From DSWT01 sp035420085 (GTDB lineage: Bacteria > Chloroflexota > Anaerolineae > B4-G1 > SLSP01), in contig DAOLUH010000003.1 of assembly GCA_035420085.1 (NCBI GenBank), positions 124,001 to 188,000 on the forward strand: 64,000 nt of DNA, given 5' to 3'. The notes under the pieces were generated by a model. It made no database searches. It saw only the letters and a program-made list of their open reading frames with translations, and was not told the DNA's origin. Of the stretch, positions 17,823-29,731 are shown piece after piece. How positions within the stretch are numbered: the stretch's first letter is position 1; every line of letters starts with the position of its first letter. The position numbers were made by a program, and so were the translations under genes.

Positions 17823-20800
17823 TGACACATCCCTCAAAGGGTTCAACCGTGGCCCAGACAAGTTCTGCCGGAGTGCACCGATGGCTTGTGTGACATTGGT
17901 TTCCATCCCTCAAAGGGTTCAACCGTGGCCCAGACATGCTCTGAAGGCTGCCGCAAAGGCGTCTGGAATCCGTTGTTTCCATCCCTCAAAGGGTTCAACC
18001 GTGGCCCAGACTGTTGGGGTATTCAACTGGTACTCGAAGGAATTACAAGTTTCCATCCCTCAAAGGGTTCAACCGTGGCCCAGACCGCTATTCCCCCGAT
18101 GTAGAAACGGTGGAAATAGAGAGTTTCCATCCCTCAAAGGGTTCAACCGTGGCCCAGACTCTTAGCTATCCATTGCGGATAGTAGAGGATCAAAAAGTTT
18201 CCATCCCTCAAAGGGTTCAACCGTGGCCCAGACTTTTATCGCGTACGACCCATACGATCCCGCTAATTCGTTTCCATCCCTCAAAGGGTTCAACCGTGGC
18301 CCAGACTAGGTGATCTAGGTTTGACTCGTAGGTGCTACTGGAATTGTTTCCATCCCTCAAAGGGTTCAACCGTGGCCCAGACTGAACGGCAGCGTCATCT
18401 CCGCGACTGGCTCCATTGAGTTTCCATCCCTCAAAGGGTTCAACCGTGGCCCAGACATGACGCTCGATCAAATCCTGGACGACGCCAAAATAGGTTTCCA
18501 TCCCTCAAAGGGTTCAACCGTGGCCCAGACTGGATTGGCTCACGCGCGATTCTATGCGGTTGTCGCATCGTTTCCATCCCTCAAAGGGTTCAACCGTGGC
18601 CCAGTGGTTCACTGAAGTGGACCGAAAGGAGACAAACATAAGAGTTTCCATCCCTCAAAGGGTTCAACCGTGGCCCAGACTGCGGTGGTGCGTGCCCGAC
18701 CGGTGTCATCAGCGAGACGTTTCCATCCCTCAAAGGGTTCAACCGTGGCCCAGAAGATCGTGGGGAGCTATGCTATGCTCCTCGTGGTTTTGTTTCCATC
18801 CCTCAAAGGGTTCAACCGTGGCCCAGGTGTCGAATTCGGTACTTGCGATGGTTGCGAGGGAAAATTGTTTCCATCCCTCAAAGGGTTCAACCGTGGCCCA
18901 GCCAGCACCAACGCGGCAGTGCAACGCGCTAAATTTGTTGTTTCCATCCCTCAAAGGGTTCAACCGTGGCCCAGTAGCCGCATTCTTCCTGAGCAAGCCG
19001 ATCTTCACAGGATGTTTCCATCCCTCAAAGGGTTCAACCGTGGCCCAGTGTAACGCTGTCCGGATACTTCCTGATGGTGTTTTCGGATGTTTCCATCCCT
19101 CAAAGGGTTCAACCGTGGCCCAGGTGGGTGCGTCATTTTGGGTCACAACGGCAGAAGATACTGTTTCCATCCCTCAAAGGGTTCAACCGTGGCCCAGTCA
19201 CGGGAACTTCCCAAACCGACGGACCGGAAATTGTTGTTTCCATCCCTCAAAGGGTTCAACCGTGGCCCAGCTTCGGCTATGGTGGCGGTTTGAATGACCC
19301 TGGCGATTGTTTCCATCCCTCAAAGGGTTCAACCGTGGCCCAGTACGGCCTGTCCCGAGCAGTAGCATGGGTGACTATGATGTTTCCATCCCTCAAAGGG
19401 TTCAACCGTGGCCCAGTCTTCAGCCTGACCGCCCTTTCGGGGTCGGGCATAAATGTTTCCATCCCTCAAAGGGTTCAACCGTGGCCCAGCCGCAGACTGT
19501 TCAGGTGTTCAATCCGTACTGGATGTTGATGTTTCCATCCCTCAAAGGGTTCAACCGTGGCCCAGACGGGATGTTTTTGGGGTTGGCCGGTGCACAACCG
19601 GTGAGTTTCCATCCCTCAAAGGGTTCAACCGTGGCCCAGACAGGATGTCACAGCAACGCGCCCTGGCAATGGATGACGGGTTTCCATCCCTCAAAGGGTT
19701 CAACCGTGGCCCAGACATGGAGGATAGACATGGATACGCGAAAGACTCGTTTTGTTTCCATCCCTCAAAGGGTTCAACCGTGGCCCAGACTTTAGTATTG
19801 GCAATCGTGCTCTTGGGTGGTTGCAAAAGTTTCCATCCCTCAAAGGGTTCAACCGTGGCCCAGACGAAACAGCAAGGACTATTGTGGCTATTAACGAACT
19901 TTAGTTTCCATCCCTCAAAGGGTTCAACCGTGGCCCAGACTTCTCATCGTCTTCTTTCATTTTTCGAGCTTGGCCAAGTTTCCATCCCTCAAAGGGTTCA
20001 ACCGTGGCCCAGACCAACAGGCACGGTATTACGTCAACACTGTGTATAACTACGTTTCCATCCCTCAAAGGGTTCAACCGTGGCCCAGACTCAACGATAA
20101 GCACAGAACAATAGATGGCATTACACGGTTTCCATCCCTCAAAGGGTTCAACCGTGGCCCAGACTGAAGGAGAATGGGAGCGTGCCGTATTGCGGGAGAA
20201 GTTTCCATCCCTCAAAGGGTTCAACCGTGGCCCAGACGAACAATGGATCACTACGAATGGCTGGAAAAGTATAAGTTTCCATCCCTCAAAGGGTTCAACC
20301 GTGGCCCAGACCACGTCTGACCTGTACGACTACGAGCAAGATGACGAAGTTTCCATCCCTCAAAGGGTTCAACCGTGGCCCAGACCCGCCCTCGAGGTCG
20401 AGGGCGCGGTAGTGGATGGCACGTTTCCATCCCTCAAAGGGTTCAACCGTGGCCCAGACATGTTCTCGAAAAGGAGCTAGATCCATGAAACGCATTGTTT
20501 CCATCCCTCAAAGGGTTCAACCGTGGCCCAGACATCGCGCGATGCCCATCAAAACTAAAAAAAACTTTGAGTTTCCATCCCTCAAAGGGTTCAACCGTGG
20601 CCCAGACCTGGCACGGTCGGAAGTGAAGGGCGGGTTGTTACAGTTTCCATCCCTCAAAGGGTTCAACCGTGGCCCAGACCGACTGGCTGATCGAAGCCCA
20701 CGTGGTGGGTTGGGAGTTTCCATCCCTCAAAGGGTTCAACCGTGGCCCAGACTTCCAGCCCCTACTCCCACTGGTCTGACTGGGGGGAATGGTTTCCATC

Positions 20801-23800
20801 CCTCAAAGGGTTCAACCGTGGCCCAGACTTAGTGTCCTATAGTTTTCACAATCTTTTCACAAGCTGTTTCCATCCCTCAAAGGGTTCAACCGTGGCCCAG
20901 ACAGGTAAATACGTACAACGCAGATTTTTGGTTTATCTCGGGTTTCCATCCCTCAAAGGGTTCAACCGTGGCCCAGACAGGTATCTCCCTCCGGCATCCA
21001 ACAAGAAAGAAAGGAAGTTTCCATCCCTCAAAGGGTTCAACCGTGGCCCAGACACCCTCCCGGCGAACCGCCGGATGAGGGATTTGTTGGGTTTCCATCC
21101 CTCAAAGGGTTCAACCGTGGCCCAGACAATACGTACAACGCAGATTTTTGGTTTATCTCGGAGGGGTTTCCATCCCTCAAAGGGTTCAACCGTGGCCCAG
21201 ACGTTCACGCCGACTGCCACAGCCACGCCCTCACCCAGTTTCCATCCCTCAAAGGGTTCAACCGTGGCCCAGACTCACCGGTACGAGCGCGTATGACGCG
21301 CCTAACAAGGGGTTTCCATCCCTCAAAGGGTTCAACCGTGGCCCAGACTTTTTACCTATTTACTTTCACTATAGTTCAACCGTAAGTTTCCATCCCTCAA
21401 AGGGTTCAACCGTGGCCCAGACGGGCTGTATCGGACAGCCCTGAAGGAGGGAGGTATGATAGTTTCCATCCCTCAAAGGGTTCAACCGTGGCCCAGACAC
21501 ACCGTCGAGGACACCGTTGAGACCGGCAACAATACGTTTCCATCCCTCAAAGGGTTCAACCGTGGCCCAGACGAGGTCCCCGCGGACCTCAAGACATGGG
21601 ATATCATCGAGTTTCCATCCCTCAAAGGGTTCAACCGTGGCCCAGACCCCTCAACGAGAGCTAGGAGGATACCATGAAGAAGAAGTTTCCATCCCTCAAA
21701 GGGTTCAACCGTGGCCCAGACCACATCACCGACCCACTCCACGAACCGCCACCCAATTGTTTCCATCCCTCAAAGGGTTCAACCGTGGCCCAGACCAAGG
21801 ATCGGTTGGCGTTGGCCCAGATTCTGTATAAGTTTCCATCCCTCAAAGGGTTCAACCGTGGCCCAGACGAGCAGAGAGGGGTTGGTAAGGGGAAAACTGT
21901 GAAGTTTCCATCCCTCAAAGGGTTCAACCGTGGCCCAGACGTGGCACAGGAACAGCGAAGATGGAGGAGGGAACATGGTTTCCATCCCTCAAAGGGTTCA
22001 ACCGTGGCCCAGACTAAGGGATGTGGGTTCCGGTACGGTGAGTTAACACTGAGTTTCCATCCCTCAAAGGGTTCAACCGTGGCCCAGACGTCCGTCATCG
22101 GGTCGCATGACCTGGGTGGCCTTCTCGTTTCCATCCCTCAAAGGGTTCAACCGTGGCCCAGACCTTGCGCAGATCAATCGTCGCGAACTCGGAACCTGGA
22201 CGTTTCCATCCCTCAAAGGGTTCAACCGTGGCCCAGACTCCCCAACCCCCGCGACCCCGCCGACGCATGGCAGGAGTTTCCATCCCTCAAAGGGTTCAAC
22301 CGTGGCCCAGACTCGTGTAGAACCTCTGGGTCTTTTTCCAGAAGTTAGTTTCCATCCCTCAAAGGGTTCAACCGTGGCCCAGACCCGGCATAAGGTAAGG
22401 TCAAAGGAGGTGTACCAATGAGTTTCCATCCCTCAAAGGGTTCAACCGTGGCCCAGACCCGCAGCAACCCACGCATTACCAAGATCTCGTAAGTTTCCAT
22501 CCCTCAAAGGGTTCAACCGTGGCCCAGACTGTTCGCCAAGCGCATCGGCCATAAGTATGCATTTTGGTTTCCATCCCTCAAAGGGTTCAACCGTGGCCCA
22601 GACACACCCACCTTCGGTATCGCGGCGAGCGGGACCATCAGTTTCCATCCCTCAAAGGGTTCAACCGTGGCCCAGACTTACACCCTTAGGAGGGGAACCA
22701 TGAAACGCTTTTGGATTGTTTCCATCCCTCAAAGGGTTCAACCGTGGCCCAGACTGTCGAATAACATTTCAATCACAGTTTGTATATCAAGTTTCCATCC
22801 CTCAAAGGGTTCAACCGTGGCCCAGACTAGCGTCTTGCGACTTTGAGCCGCGATCCTCCAAAAAGTTTCCATCCCTCAAAGGGTTCAACCGTGGCCCAGA
22901 CTACGTTGCTGAATTTGAAACCGCAGCACGCGGTTGGCGTTTCCATCCCTCAAAGGGTTCAACCGTGGCCCAGACAACGAAGCGATGTTCAGAATCGCGA
23001 TGCGGAATTACCAGTTTCCATCCCTCAAAGGGTTCAACCGTGGCCCAGACTTTAGACATAGGAGGAACGGAAATGACACGGAAATTTGTTTCCATCCCTC
23101 AAAGGGTTCAACCGTGGCCCAGACGTGCAAAGACTATCGCGGAAGATGTCGCTCTCGGTGAGTTTCCATCCCTCAAAGGGTTCAACCGTGGCCCAGACGA
23201 GGAGTTCGAGGCCATTATGGCCTACCTCTACAGGTTTCCATCCCTCAAAGGGTTCAACCGTGGCCCAGACTAGTCGCCTTGAAGCCGTTCTCACGGAGCC
23301 AGGTAGCGGGTTTCCATCCCTCAAAGGGTTCAACCGTGGCCCAGACGTCGTTCCACCGGATCGGAGAAAGCGGCGACTACAAGTTTCCATCCCTCAAAGG
23401 GTTCAACCGTGGCCCAGACTCCGTTTCCCGATCTTGATCCCCGCGATCTTGATCGGAGTTTCCATCCCTCAAAGGGTTCAACCGTGGCCCAGACTCACGG
23501 CACGTCAGTCCGTGGGGGAGCTCACACTAGGTTTCCATCCCTCAAAGGGTTCAACCGTGGCCCAGACCCATCATGGCCGAGTATGGTATCAAGGGTACCA
23601 TGTAGTTTCCATCCCTCAAAGGGTTCAACCGTGGCCCAGACTCGTCACCTACACGGTGGCGATCTCTTTTGAGCTGGAGTTTCCATCCCTCAAAGGGTTC
23701 AACCGTGGCCCAGACCGTGACCTTTGAATACTCTAATGGTCGCACATCAGAGGTTTCCATCCCTCAAAGGGTTCAACCGTGGCCCAGACTCTTACCAGGG

Positions 23801-26444
23801 TCCGGACCCCTGGGGGTACCTCTACAAGTTTCCATCCCTCAAAGGGTTCAACCGTGGCCCAGACTCACTCATACATGGACCATATTCTGAGGTTCATATG
23901 GGTTTCCATCCCTCAAAGGGTTCAACCGTGGCCCAGACCCACCGCTATGTCCTGGGGACGGCTCAATGCGCTGCAGTTTCCATCCCTCAAAGGGTTCAAC
24001 CGTGGCCCAGACCTACGCATTCGCGTTTGGTCGGGTGAGCTTTCACCAGGTTTCCATCCCTCAAAGGGTTCAACCGTGGCCCAGACTTTTTGTGAGCCTC
24101 AGGGCCGGGACAGGTGCTGTTCGTTTCCATCCCTCAAAGGGTTCAACCGTGGCCCAGACTTTAATCTGAGTATGAGGAGGCATCGATGTTGTATGTAGTT
24201 TCCATCCCTCAAAGGGTTCAACCGTGGCCCAGACAAAAGAGTGTTTAAGAGGATCATCCTCTACCTGAAAGTTTCCATCCCTCAAAGGGTTCAACCGTGG
24301 CCCAGACGTCAGCATGCAACAAGCTGTCGGCAACTGAAGAGGTGGTTTCCATCCCTCAAAGGGTTCAACCGTGGCCCAGACGGAGGTATAGAGATGAAAG
24401 ACTGGCAGAAGTTCGTAAGTTTCCATCCCTCAAAGGGTTCAACCGTGGCCCAGACGAACGTGGAAGACTACCCAAGCGGGTGGACCATTATGTTTCCATC
24501 CCTCAAAGGGTTCAACCGTGGCCCAGACAACGGTGGGAGCGTGCCTGACCCGGCCAACAAAGTGGTGAGTTTCCATCCCTCAAAGGGTTCAACCGTGGCC
24601 CAGACTTAGTCTTCTGAAGTTCGCCTTGGCGAACGAAGGAGGAGTTTCCATCCCTCAAAGGGTTCAACCGTGGCCCAGACAGGTGCTAAGTCCCCGTGGA
24701 GAAGCAAGGCGCTGAGTTTCCATCCCTCAAAGGGTTCAACCGTGGCCCAGACTCGGGAGGGTCATGGTGTAACCGGTCGGGGGAGTAAGTTTCCATCCCT
24801 CAAAGGGTTCAACCGTGGCCCAGACACATTGTCGTGGATGAAGGCAGCGTGACCTTCACGAAGTTTCCATCCCTCAAAGGGTTCAACCGTGGCCCAGACC
24901 GCCGATCAGATTGCTTCCCTGGAAGGCCAACTTGCGTTTCCATCCCTCAAAGGGTTCAACCGTGGCCCAGACATGGTAGTGCTGGTTACTATGAGCGCGT
25001 GGTAAAGAGTTTCCATCCCTCAAAGGGTTCAACCGTGGCCCAGACGATGACTTTAGAGACATAGAAGAATCTATGCTTGATATGAAGTTTCCATCCCTCA
25101 AAGGGTTCAACCGTGGCCCAGACCCACTAACATGTTGGTGTTGTACCTCGCGAACGATGGGTTTCCATCCCTCAAAGGGTTCAACCGTGGCCCAGACGCC
25201 CGGCGCGGAAGCAACTTGCGTGCGGGTAATTCAGTTTCCATCCCTCAAAGGGTTCAACCGTGGCCCAGACAACAATAATTCAGATCATAGAACAAAACAG
25301 GAGGAGTTTCCATCCCTCAAAGGGTTCAACCGTGGCCCAGACTAGCGTTGTGTTGCCACAAAACAACTGAATCTTATGGTTTCCATCCCTCAAAGGGTTC
25401 AACCGTGGCCCAGACGGATTGGTGGCTGGACCGATGGTCTGGTTATCATGAAGTTTCCATCCCTCAAAGGGTTCAACCGTGGCCCAGACGTCCCAAATCA
25501 TGGGGAATGCCGAACTGCAATTCGTTGTTTCCATCCCTCAAAGGGTTCAACCGTGGCCCAGACGAGAAACCATCGCCTTTACCAATACCAGCACCACGGA
25601 GTTTCCATCCCTCAAAGGGTTCAACCGTGGCCCAGACAAACCCGAAGTAGTAGCCCGTCGACAGAAGGGTGAGGTTTCCATCCCTCAAAGGGTTCAACCG
25701 TGGCCCAGACAAAATCATTTTACAACCCATTGTCTAGCTCTGGACTAGTTTCCATCCCTCAAAGGGTTCAACCGTGGCCCAGACGAGCACGAAGTATAGT
25801 CGAGTAAGCAGCAAACTGATGGGTTTCCATCCCTCAAAGGGTTCAACCGTGGCCCAGACCCAAGGCCGGTAAATTCCCCACCTTGGCCCATGTTAGTTTC
25901 CATCCCTCAAAGGGTTCAACCGTGGCCCAGACGAAAGTCAAGCGCGTTTTGACAAAAACGCAAAAAAGTTTCCATCCCTCAAAGGGTTCAACCGTGGCCC
26001 AGACACCGTTCCAACCGCGACTCCGACAACGACTCCCACTGAGTTTCCATCCCTCAAAGGGTTCAACCGTGGCCCAGACTTCCGGAACCTTGATGCCAAA
26101 AACGTTTCCGGTGTGTTTCCATCCCTCAAAGGGTTCAACCGTGGCCCAGACAATGCTTCCCAAGGACAGTGCAGTGCAATGCACTGAGAGTTTCCATCCC
26201 TCAAAGGGTTCAACCGTGGCCCAGACAAGAGTTGATCCAACTACTGCGGACTCCGTAAGCGAGTTTCCATCCCTCAAAGGGTTCAACCGTGGCCCAGACG
26301 AATCGAGATCGCTAGGGACAATCCCCGACGCCTAGTTTCCATCCCTCAAAGGGTTCAACCGTGGCCCAGACCAAAACGGACATCCACTTAACCACGGTAG
26401 CTCCCGAGTTTCCATCCCTCAAAGGGTTCAACCGTGGCCCAGAC
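17823..26444 (-). CRISPR. CRISPR array 1: 117 repeats of 37 bp, 116 spacers
   Basis: On the plus strand the repeat starts GTTTCCATCCCTCAAAGGG and ends CAACCGTGGCCCAGAC, with a period of 73-76 bp (spacers ~35-39). Transcription is judged to be minus strand: the right flank carries a leader shared with array 2, the left-most repeat (17823-17859) is degenerate, and in that direction repeats end GGATGGAAAC, a typical crRNA 5' handle. Repeats 11-23 (18570-19530) mostly lack the last two plus-strand bases (AC) although unit length is unchanged. Peptides of the FHPSKGSTVAQ type read through this region are repeat translations, not genes. Confidence 0.98.
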
Positions 26445-26719
26445 TCTTCTTTGTCATCACGCGATTTTGGGCGATTTTCGTATGATTTGCCGCGATTTTC
26501 GCTGTCACTCCATTTTTTCCCGTCACCGACGAAAATTCCAGGTTCCCCCTTGCATTTTCGGGCTAAAAACGGGCTGTCACGAACCGAAAAAATACCCCCT
26601 TATCGCCTGTTAGCGCCCTGGATCTCGCTGTGACGCGGTTTCCGTCATCGAGACAAATTTCGCGCCCCTTTTTGCGCCCTTTTTGCGCCGCTTTGCGCGC
26701 CTCAATCTGTTCCATGATT
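26445..26719 (-). promoter_or_regulatory. Leader of CRISPR array 1
   Basis: About 275 bp between the first repeat and the promoter. Its array-proximal ~200 bp is nearly identical to the sequence flanking the right end of array 2. It contains GGCGATTTTCG and CGATTTTGGGC words close to the first repeat. Leaders are where Cas1-Cas2 integrates new spacers, so the right end is the young end. Confidence 0.88.
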
Positions 26720-26748
26720 ACTATATGCGAATTTAGGTTGATTGTCAA
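26720..26748 (-). promoter_or_regulatory. Promoter of array 1 pre-crRNA
   Basis: On the minus strand TTGACA (plus-strand 26743-26748) is followed after exactly 17 bp by TATAGT (26720-26725). The transcript would run through the leader into the array. It is back to back with the promoter of the WYL gene. Confidence 0.75.
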
Positions 26749-26784
26749 TGCACCCGCCGACGCGCTCCACAAACCACCGGGCGC

Positions 26785-26820
26785 TTGAAAACTTTGTTCC
26801 CTGCGGTATGCTTAAGCATA
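26785..26820 (+). promoter_or_regulatory. WYL-gene promoter with overlapping palindromic operator
   Basis: TTGAAA at 26785-26790 and TATGCT at 26807-26812 are 16 bp apart. The -10 is embedded in a perfect 14-bp palindrome, TATGCTTAAGCATA (26807-26820), a good candidate operator. It is divergent to, and 37 bp from, the array 1 promoter. Confidence 0.55.
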
Positions 26821-26851
26821 GCCTACCCAACTCGCACGGAGGTATTCACCG

Positions 26852-29008
26852 ATGTCAGAAATCGCTCTTATGTCCAGTTTGGCGGACCTCGTCAGCCAGC
26901 ACCCCTGGCGGACGCTGCGCGCGATTGCGCAAGCGCATCACCAACGCTTCAATATACGCTGGCGCAAGGATGAAGCTGTGGCCGCACTGACCGCGTTACT
27001 TTCCGATCCCCGTGTGCTCACCCGCGCTCTGCGTACTTTGCCGGATGAGGCGCAGGAAGCCTTGCGCGTTCTCCAGCTCAATGGCGGCGTGCTGCCTGCC
27101 GCTCATTTCCTCGCGCGTTTTGGCCCCTTGCGGCCTTATACCCCCTGGCGCGCTGAAGAGACGCCCACGCCAGAGGCCGCCACACTTTCTGTGGCTGAAC
27201 GCCTGTGGTTCCTGGGATTGCTCTTTCGTGTCGCACAACCCACGGGCGACGTCGTCATCGTTCCCGCCGAAGTGCTCCGCCTGCTGCCGCCGCTGCCTCA
27301 ACCTCTCCCGCAACTTGTCACACCGGCGTCCTGTTCCGATCTGCCCGATCTCGTTTGGGATGTAGCGCAGTGGCTTGCCTACATACACGCACATTCCGTC
27401 CGCTTGCTCCCTGGCGGATGGATCGCCCCACAGCACTACCGGCGGATCAACCAGGCCTTGCGCGCGCCCGACCCCCTGGCAGTGCAGGCTACCAGCGAAC
27501 TGCGCACCGGCTACCTGCGTTTCCTCCACTATTTGGCCGCAAGCGCCGACCTCGTTGCGCCCGCCTGGGGCAACCTGGCGCTGACCCCCGCCGCGTGGGG
27601 TTGGCTTGACGCTGCTGACGCTCAACAACAGCGTATCCTGGCCGGCGGCTGGCGTAATGACCTGCAGCGTGTGCCCGGCGCAGCCACACTATGGACGCAC
27701 TATCGCTGGCCCGGCGCGCCGGGATTCGTCCTGGCTGTGCTGGCGAGCCTGCCTGCCCTGCCTCCTGGTTGGTATACCTGCGCCGAGTGGGCGCTTTATC
27801 TGGAGGCTTACGACCTGCACGGCGGCGACTTTCCCCCCGCTGGCGACATTGTCACCCCTTTGCAGGCATTGCTCGATGGTCCGCTGCGGTGGGTCGGATG
27901 GGTGCAGTCTGATGGTGCAGATCGCTACGCCTGGACGGCGCGCGCGCGGTGGGGATTGGGTCTCGCCGCGCAACCTCCCGCCGCGCCGCCCTTGGGCCGG
28001 GTCACCGCGCACCCGCGCGACCCGCAGACGTGCGTCCTCACCCTGCCTGCGCCGCCGGCGCGTCCGCCGCTGCGCCCGCTCATCGCCCTGGCGTTGCCCT
28101 GGCCTCCGGCAGACGAACGTCCTGTCTCTCCAAATGCTGTGGAACGCCAGTTCACCCGCGCGCACTTCGCCGCGTTGCTCTCCACCGGGCAGCGCGCCGA
28201 TTGGGTCATCGAACAACTGCGCGCGCTCACCGCGGATACCCTTTCCCCGGAAACCCTGGCCCAGGTGCGCGGGTGGGAAACGCAAATCCGCCAACTCACC
28301 CTGCGCCGTCTCACGGTGCTGTCCGGCGCCGATACCGAAATCTTGGGCAAGTTGACGCAAATGCGCAGTCTGCGGCCGCACATCGTCGAGACCTTATCCC
28401 CGCATCACGTCGCCCTTGCGCCGGAGGGGATCGCTGCTCTGCTGCGCACCCTGGCTCGCCTGGATATCACCCCCCTCAGCCCTCCGGGGATCGCACTCAG
28501 TGTACCCGCCACCGCGCTCCCCCTGGACATCGCCACGCCGGATACACCCCTTGATGCTAACGTGGTTGCCTACCTCTGGTTGGCGTTGTCCCTCTACCTC
28601 AATCTGGGCGATCTTGTAAACTTACCGGTCACGCCCTCCGCCAACCTGCTCAGTCAACTGGCGCAGTGGCTAGGTCAGGATCAACTGGCCGACCTGCGCG
28701 TCATGGCGGATCGGGTTCAACAACAGTTGCGCGATACAGTGGATGGGTACACCGCTTTTCCCGCGCCCCTGCCCGACGTGGATACAGCGACCATCCGCGC
28801 CACGATTGCGCGCGCGTTGGCGGAAGGTCTGCCCCTGGAAATCCTCTATCATACCGCCGGGCGCGGCGAACGCACCACCCGTGTGGTCGAGCCATTGCAG
28901 ATGCAGACCTATGGCAACGCCGAATACCTGGTGGCCTATTGCGGGTTGCGCCAGGAAGAGCGCGTGTTCCGTCTTGACCGCATCGAGCGCGCCAGCGTCA
29001 TTGCGTAA
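26852..29008 (+). CDS. WYL-domain protein with helicase-associated N-terminal region
   Basis: About 718 aa. The C-terminal ~80 residues have the WYL-domain pattern (LPLEILYHTAG, TRVVEPLQMQTYGNAEYLVAYC, RVFRLDRIERA), a ligand-sensing fold often found in CRISPR-linked regulators. The N-terminus (LVSQHPWRTLRAIAQ, ALRVLQLNGGVLP) resembles the helicase-associated/XPB-like region seen in long WYL proteins; no ATPase motifs are visible. ATG 26852 has CGGAGG upstream. It is divergent from the array 1 leader and ends 4 bp from the cas2 stop, so a regulator of the array or adaptation genes is a reasonable inference. Confidence 0.75.
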   Translation: MSEIALMSSLADLVSQHPWRTLRAIAQAHHQRFNIRWRKDEAVAALTALLSDPRVLTRALRTLPDEAQEALRVLQLNGGVLPAAHFLARFGPLRPYTPWRAEETPTPEAATLSVAERLWFLGLLFRVAQPTGDVVIVPAEVLRLLPPLPQPLPQLVTPASCSDLPDLVWDVAQWLAYIHAHSVRLLPGGWIAPQHYRRINQALRAPDPLAVQATSELRTGYLRFLHYLAASADLVAPAWGNLALTPAAWGWLDAADAQQQRILAGGWRNDLQRVPGAATLWTHYRWPGAPGFVLAVLASLPALPPGWYTCAEWALYLEAYDLHGGDFPPAGDIVTPLQALLDGPLRWVGWVQSDGADRYAWTARARWGLGLAAQPPAAPPLGRVTAHPRDPQTCVLTLPAPPARPPLRPLIALALPWPPADERPVSPNAVERQFTRAHFAALLSTGQRADWVIEQLRALTADTLSPETLAQVRGWETQIRQLTLRRLTVLSGADTEILGKLTQMRSLRPHIVETLSPHHVALAPEGIAALLRTLARLDITPLSPPGIALSVPATALPLDIATPDTPLDANVVAYLWLALSLYLNLGDLVNLPVTPSANLLSQLAQWLGQDQLADLRVMADRVQQQLRDTVDGYTAFPAPLPDVDTATIRATIARALAEGLPLEILYHTAGRGERTTRVVEPLQMQTYGNAEYLVAYCGLRQEERVFRLDRIERASVIA

Positions 29009-29012
29009 CCTG

Positions 29013-29291
29013 TCAGCCCACAATCACATACTCCATCGTGGGCGTCACCGTGGCCCGGCCTAACGTCCCGATCCGTGGCACACACTGTTCGCACAACAGG
29101 TAAAACCGCACGTCGTCCTCTTTCTCTACGATCAACGCTTTCAGGCGCGCGTAAAGCTTGTTCAAATCCTGGGGTTTGAGCCGGCACTCGAAGACGCTGT
29201 ACTGCACCCGCGTCCCAAACCCTTCCAGCGTCTTCATCACCTTGCGCCGCCGCTTGTCCTGGGGAATATCATAACTCACGACCACGAACAT
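29013..29291 (-). CDS. cas2: CRISPR adaptation endonuclease-like protein Cas2
   Basis: 92 aa, beginning MFVVVSYDIPQDKRRRKV and containing LEGFGTRVQYSVFECRL, the classic ferredoxin-like Cas2 pattern with an Asp after beta-1. Cas2 dimers bridge two Cas1 dimers in the spacer integrase. ATG 29291 has GAGGTG upstream; the frame stays open to 29471 without Cas2 homology. Last gene of the long minus-strand run, 14 bp after RNase H, and convergent with the WYL gene. Confidence 0.95.
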   Translation of the reverse strand: MFVVVSYDIPQDKRRRKVMKTLEGFGTRVQYSVFECRLKPQDLNKLYARLKALIVEKEDDVRFYLLCEQCVPRIGTLGRATVTPTMEYVIVG

Positions 29292-29305
29292 GACGCACCT
29301 CGCTG

Positions 29306-29731
29306 CTAGGGTCCGGTATGAATCTGGCCTTGCAACGCCTCGTTCGCCAACGCATCCGCCAGCCGGTTGCGCAGGCGCGGGACGTGGTGGTAGGTGACGC
29401 GCCGCAGCCGGCGCGCCGCGTGGCACGCCCGCCGGTGCCACGGGCGCAGCGATTGCGCGTGAACGCCACACTCGCCGTTCATCTGCCCCACCACCACCGC
29501 GCTATCCAGATAGACGCAGAGATGCTGCGGTTTCATCGGCGCCGCCAGTTCCAACGCCAGCATCAGACCGGCATACTCGGCCTCATTGTTGGTCATCCGT
29601 TCCAGCCGCCGGTTCCCCCACCGCACAATCTGACCATGCTCATCCAGCAGGACCACACCAACGCCGGTCGCGCCGTCGCCGTCGCCAATCGCCCCGTCAG
29701 CATAAGCGATCAATGTATCAGGTTGGCTCAT
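29306..29731 (-). CDS. RNase HI-like protein in the RT-Cas1-Cas2 adaptation cluster
   Basis: 141 aa with the four RNase H acidic positions visible: YADGA (D12), TNNEAEYAGL (E50), LDSAVVVGQMNG (D76) and RNRLADALAN (D126). RNase HI degrades RNA in RNA:DNA hybrids. Placed between cas2 and cas1 and near a reverse transcriptase, it could remove the RNA strand after cDNA synthesis during spacer capture; that role is inferred. Its ATG overlaps the stop of the RemA-like gene (ATGA), so the two are translationally coupled. Confidence 0.88.
   Translation of the reverse strand: MSQPDTLIAYADGAIGDGDGATGVGVVLLDEHGQIVRWGNRRLERMTNNEAEYAGLMLALELAAPMKPQHLCVYLDSAVVVGQMNGECGVHAQSLRPWHRRACHAARRLRRVTYHHVPRLRNRLADALANEALQGQIHTGP

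Noticed and set aside
17716..26335. Many open frames of 60-250 codons across array 1 on both strands, with peptides such as FHPSKGSTVAQ and WATVEPFEGW
   Set aside because: They are translations of the CRISPR repeat in its different frames; spacers supply the variable part.
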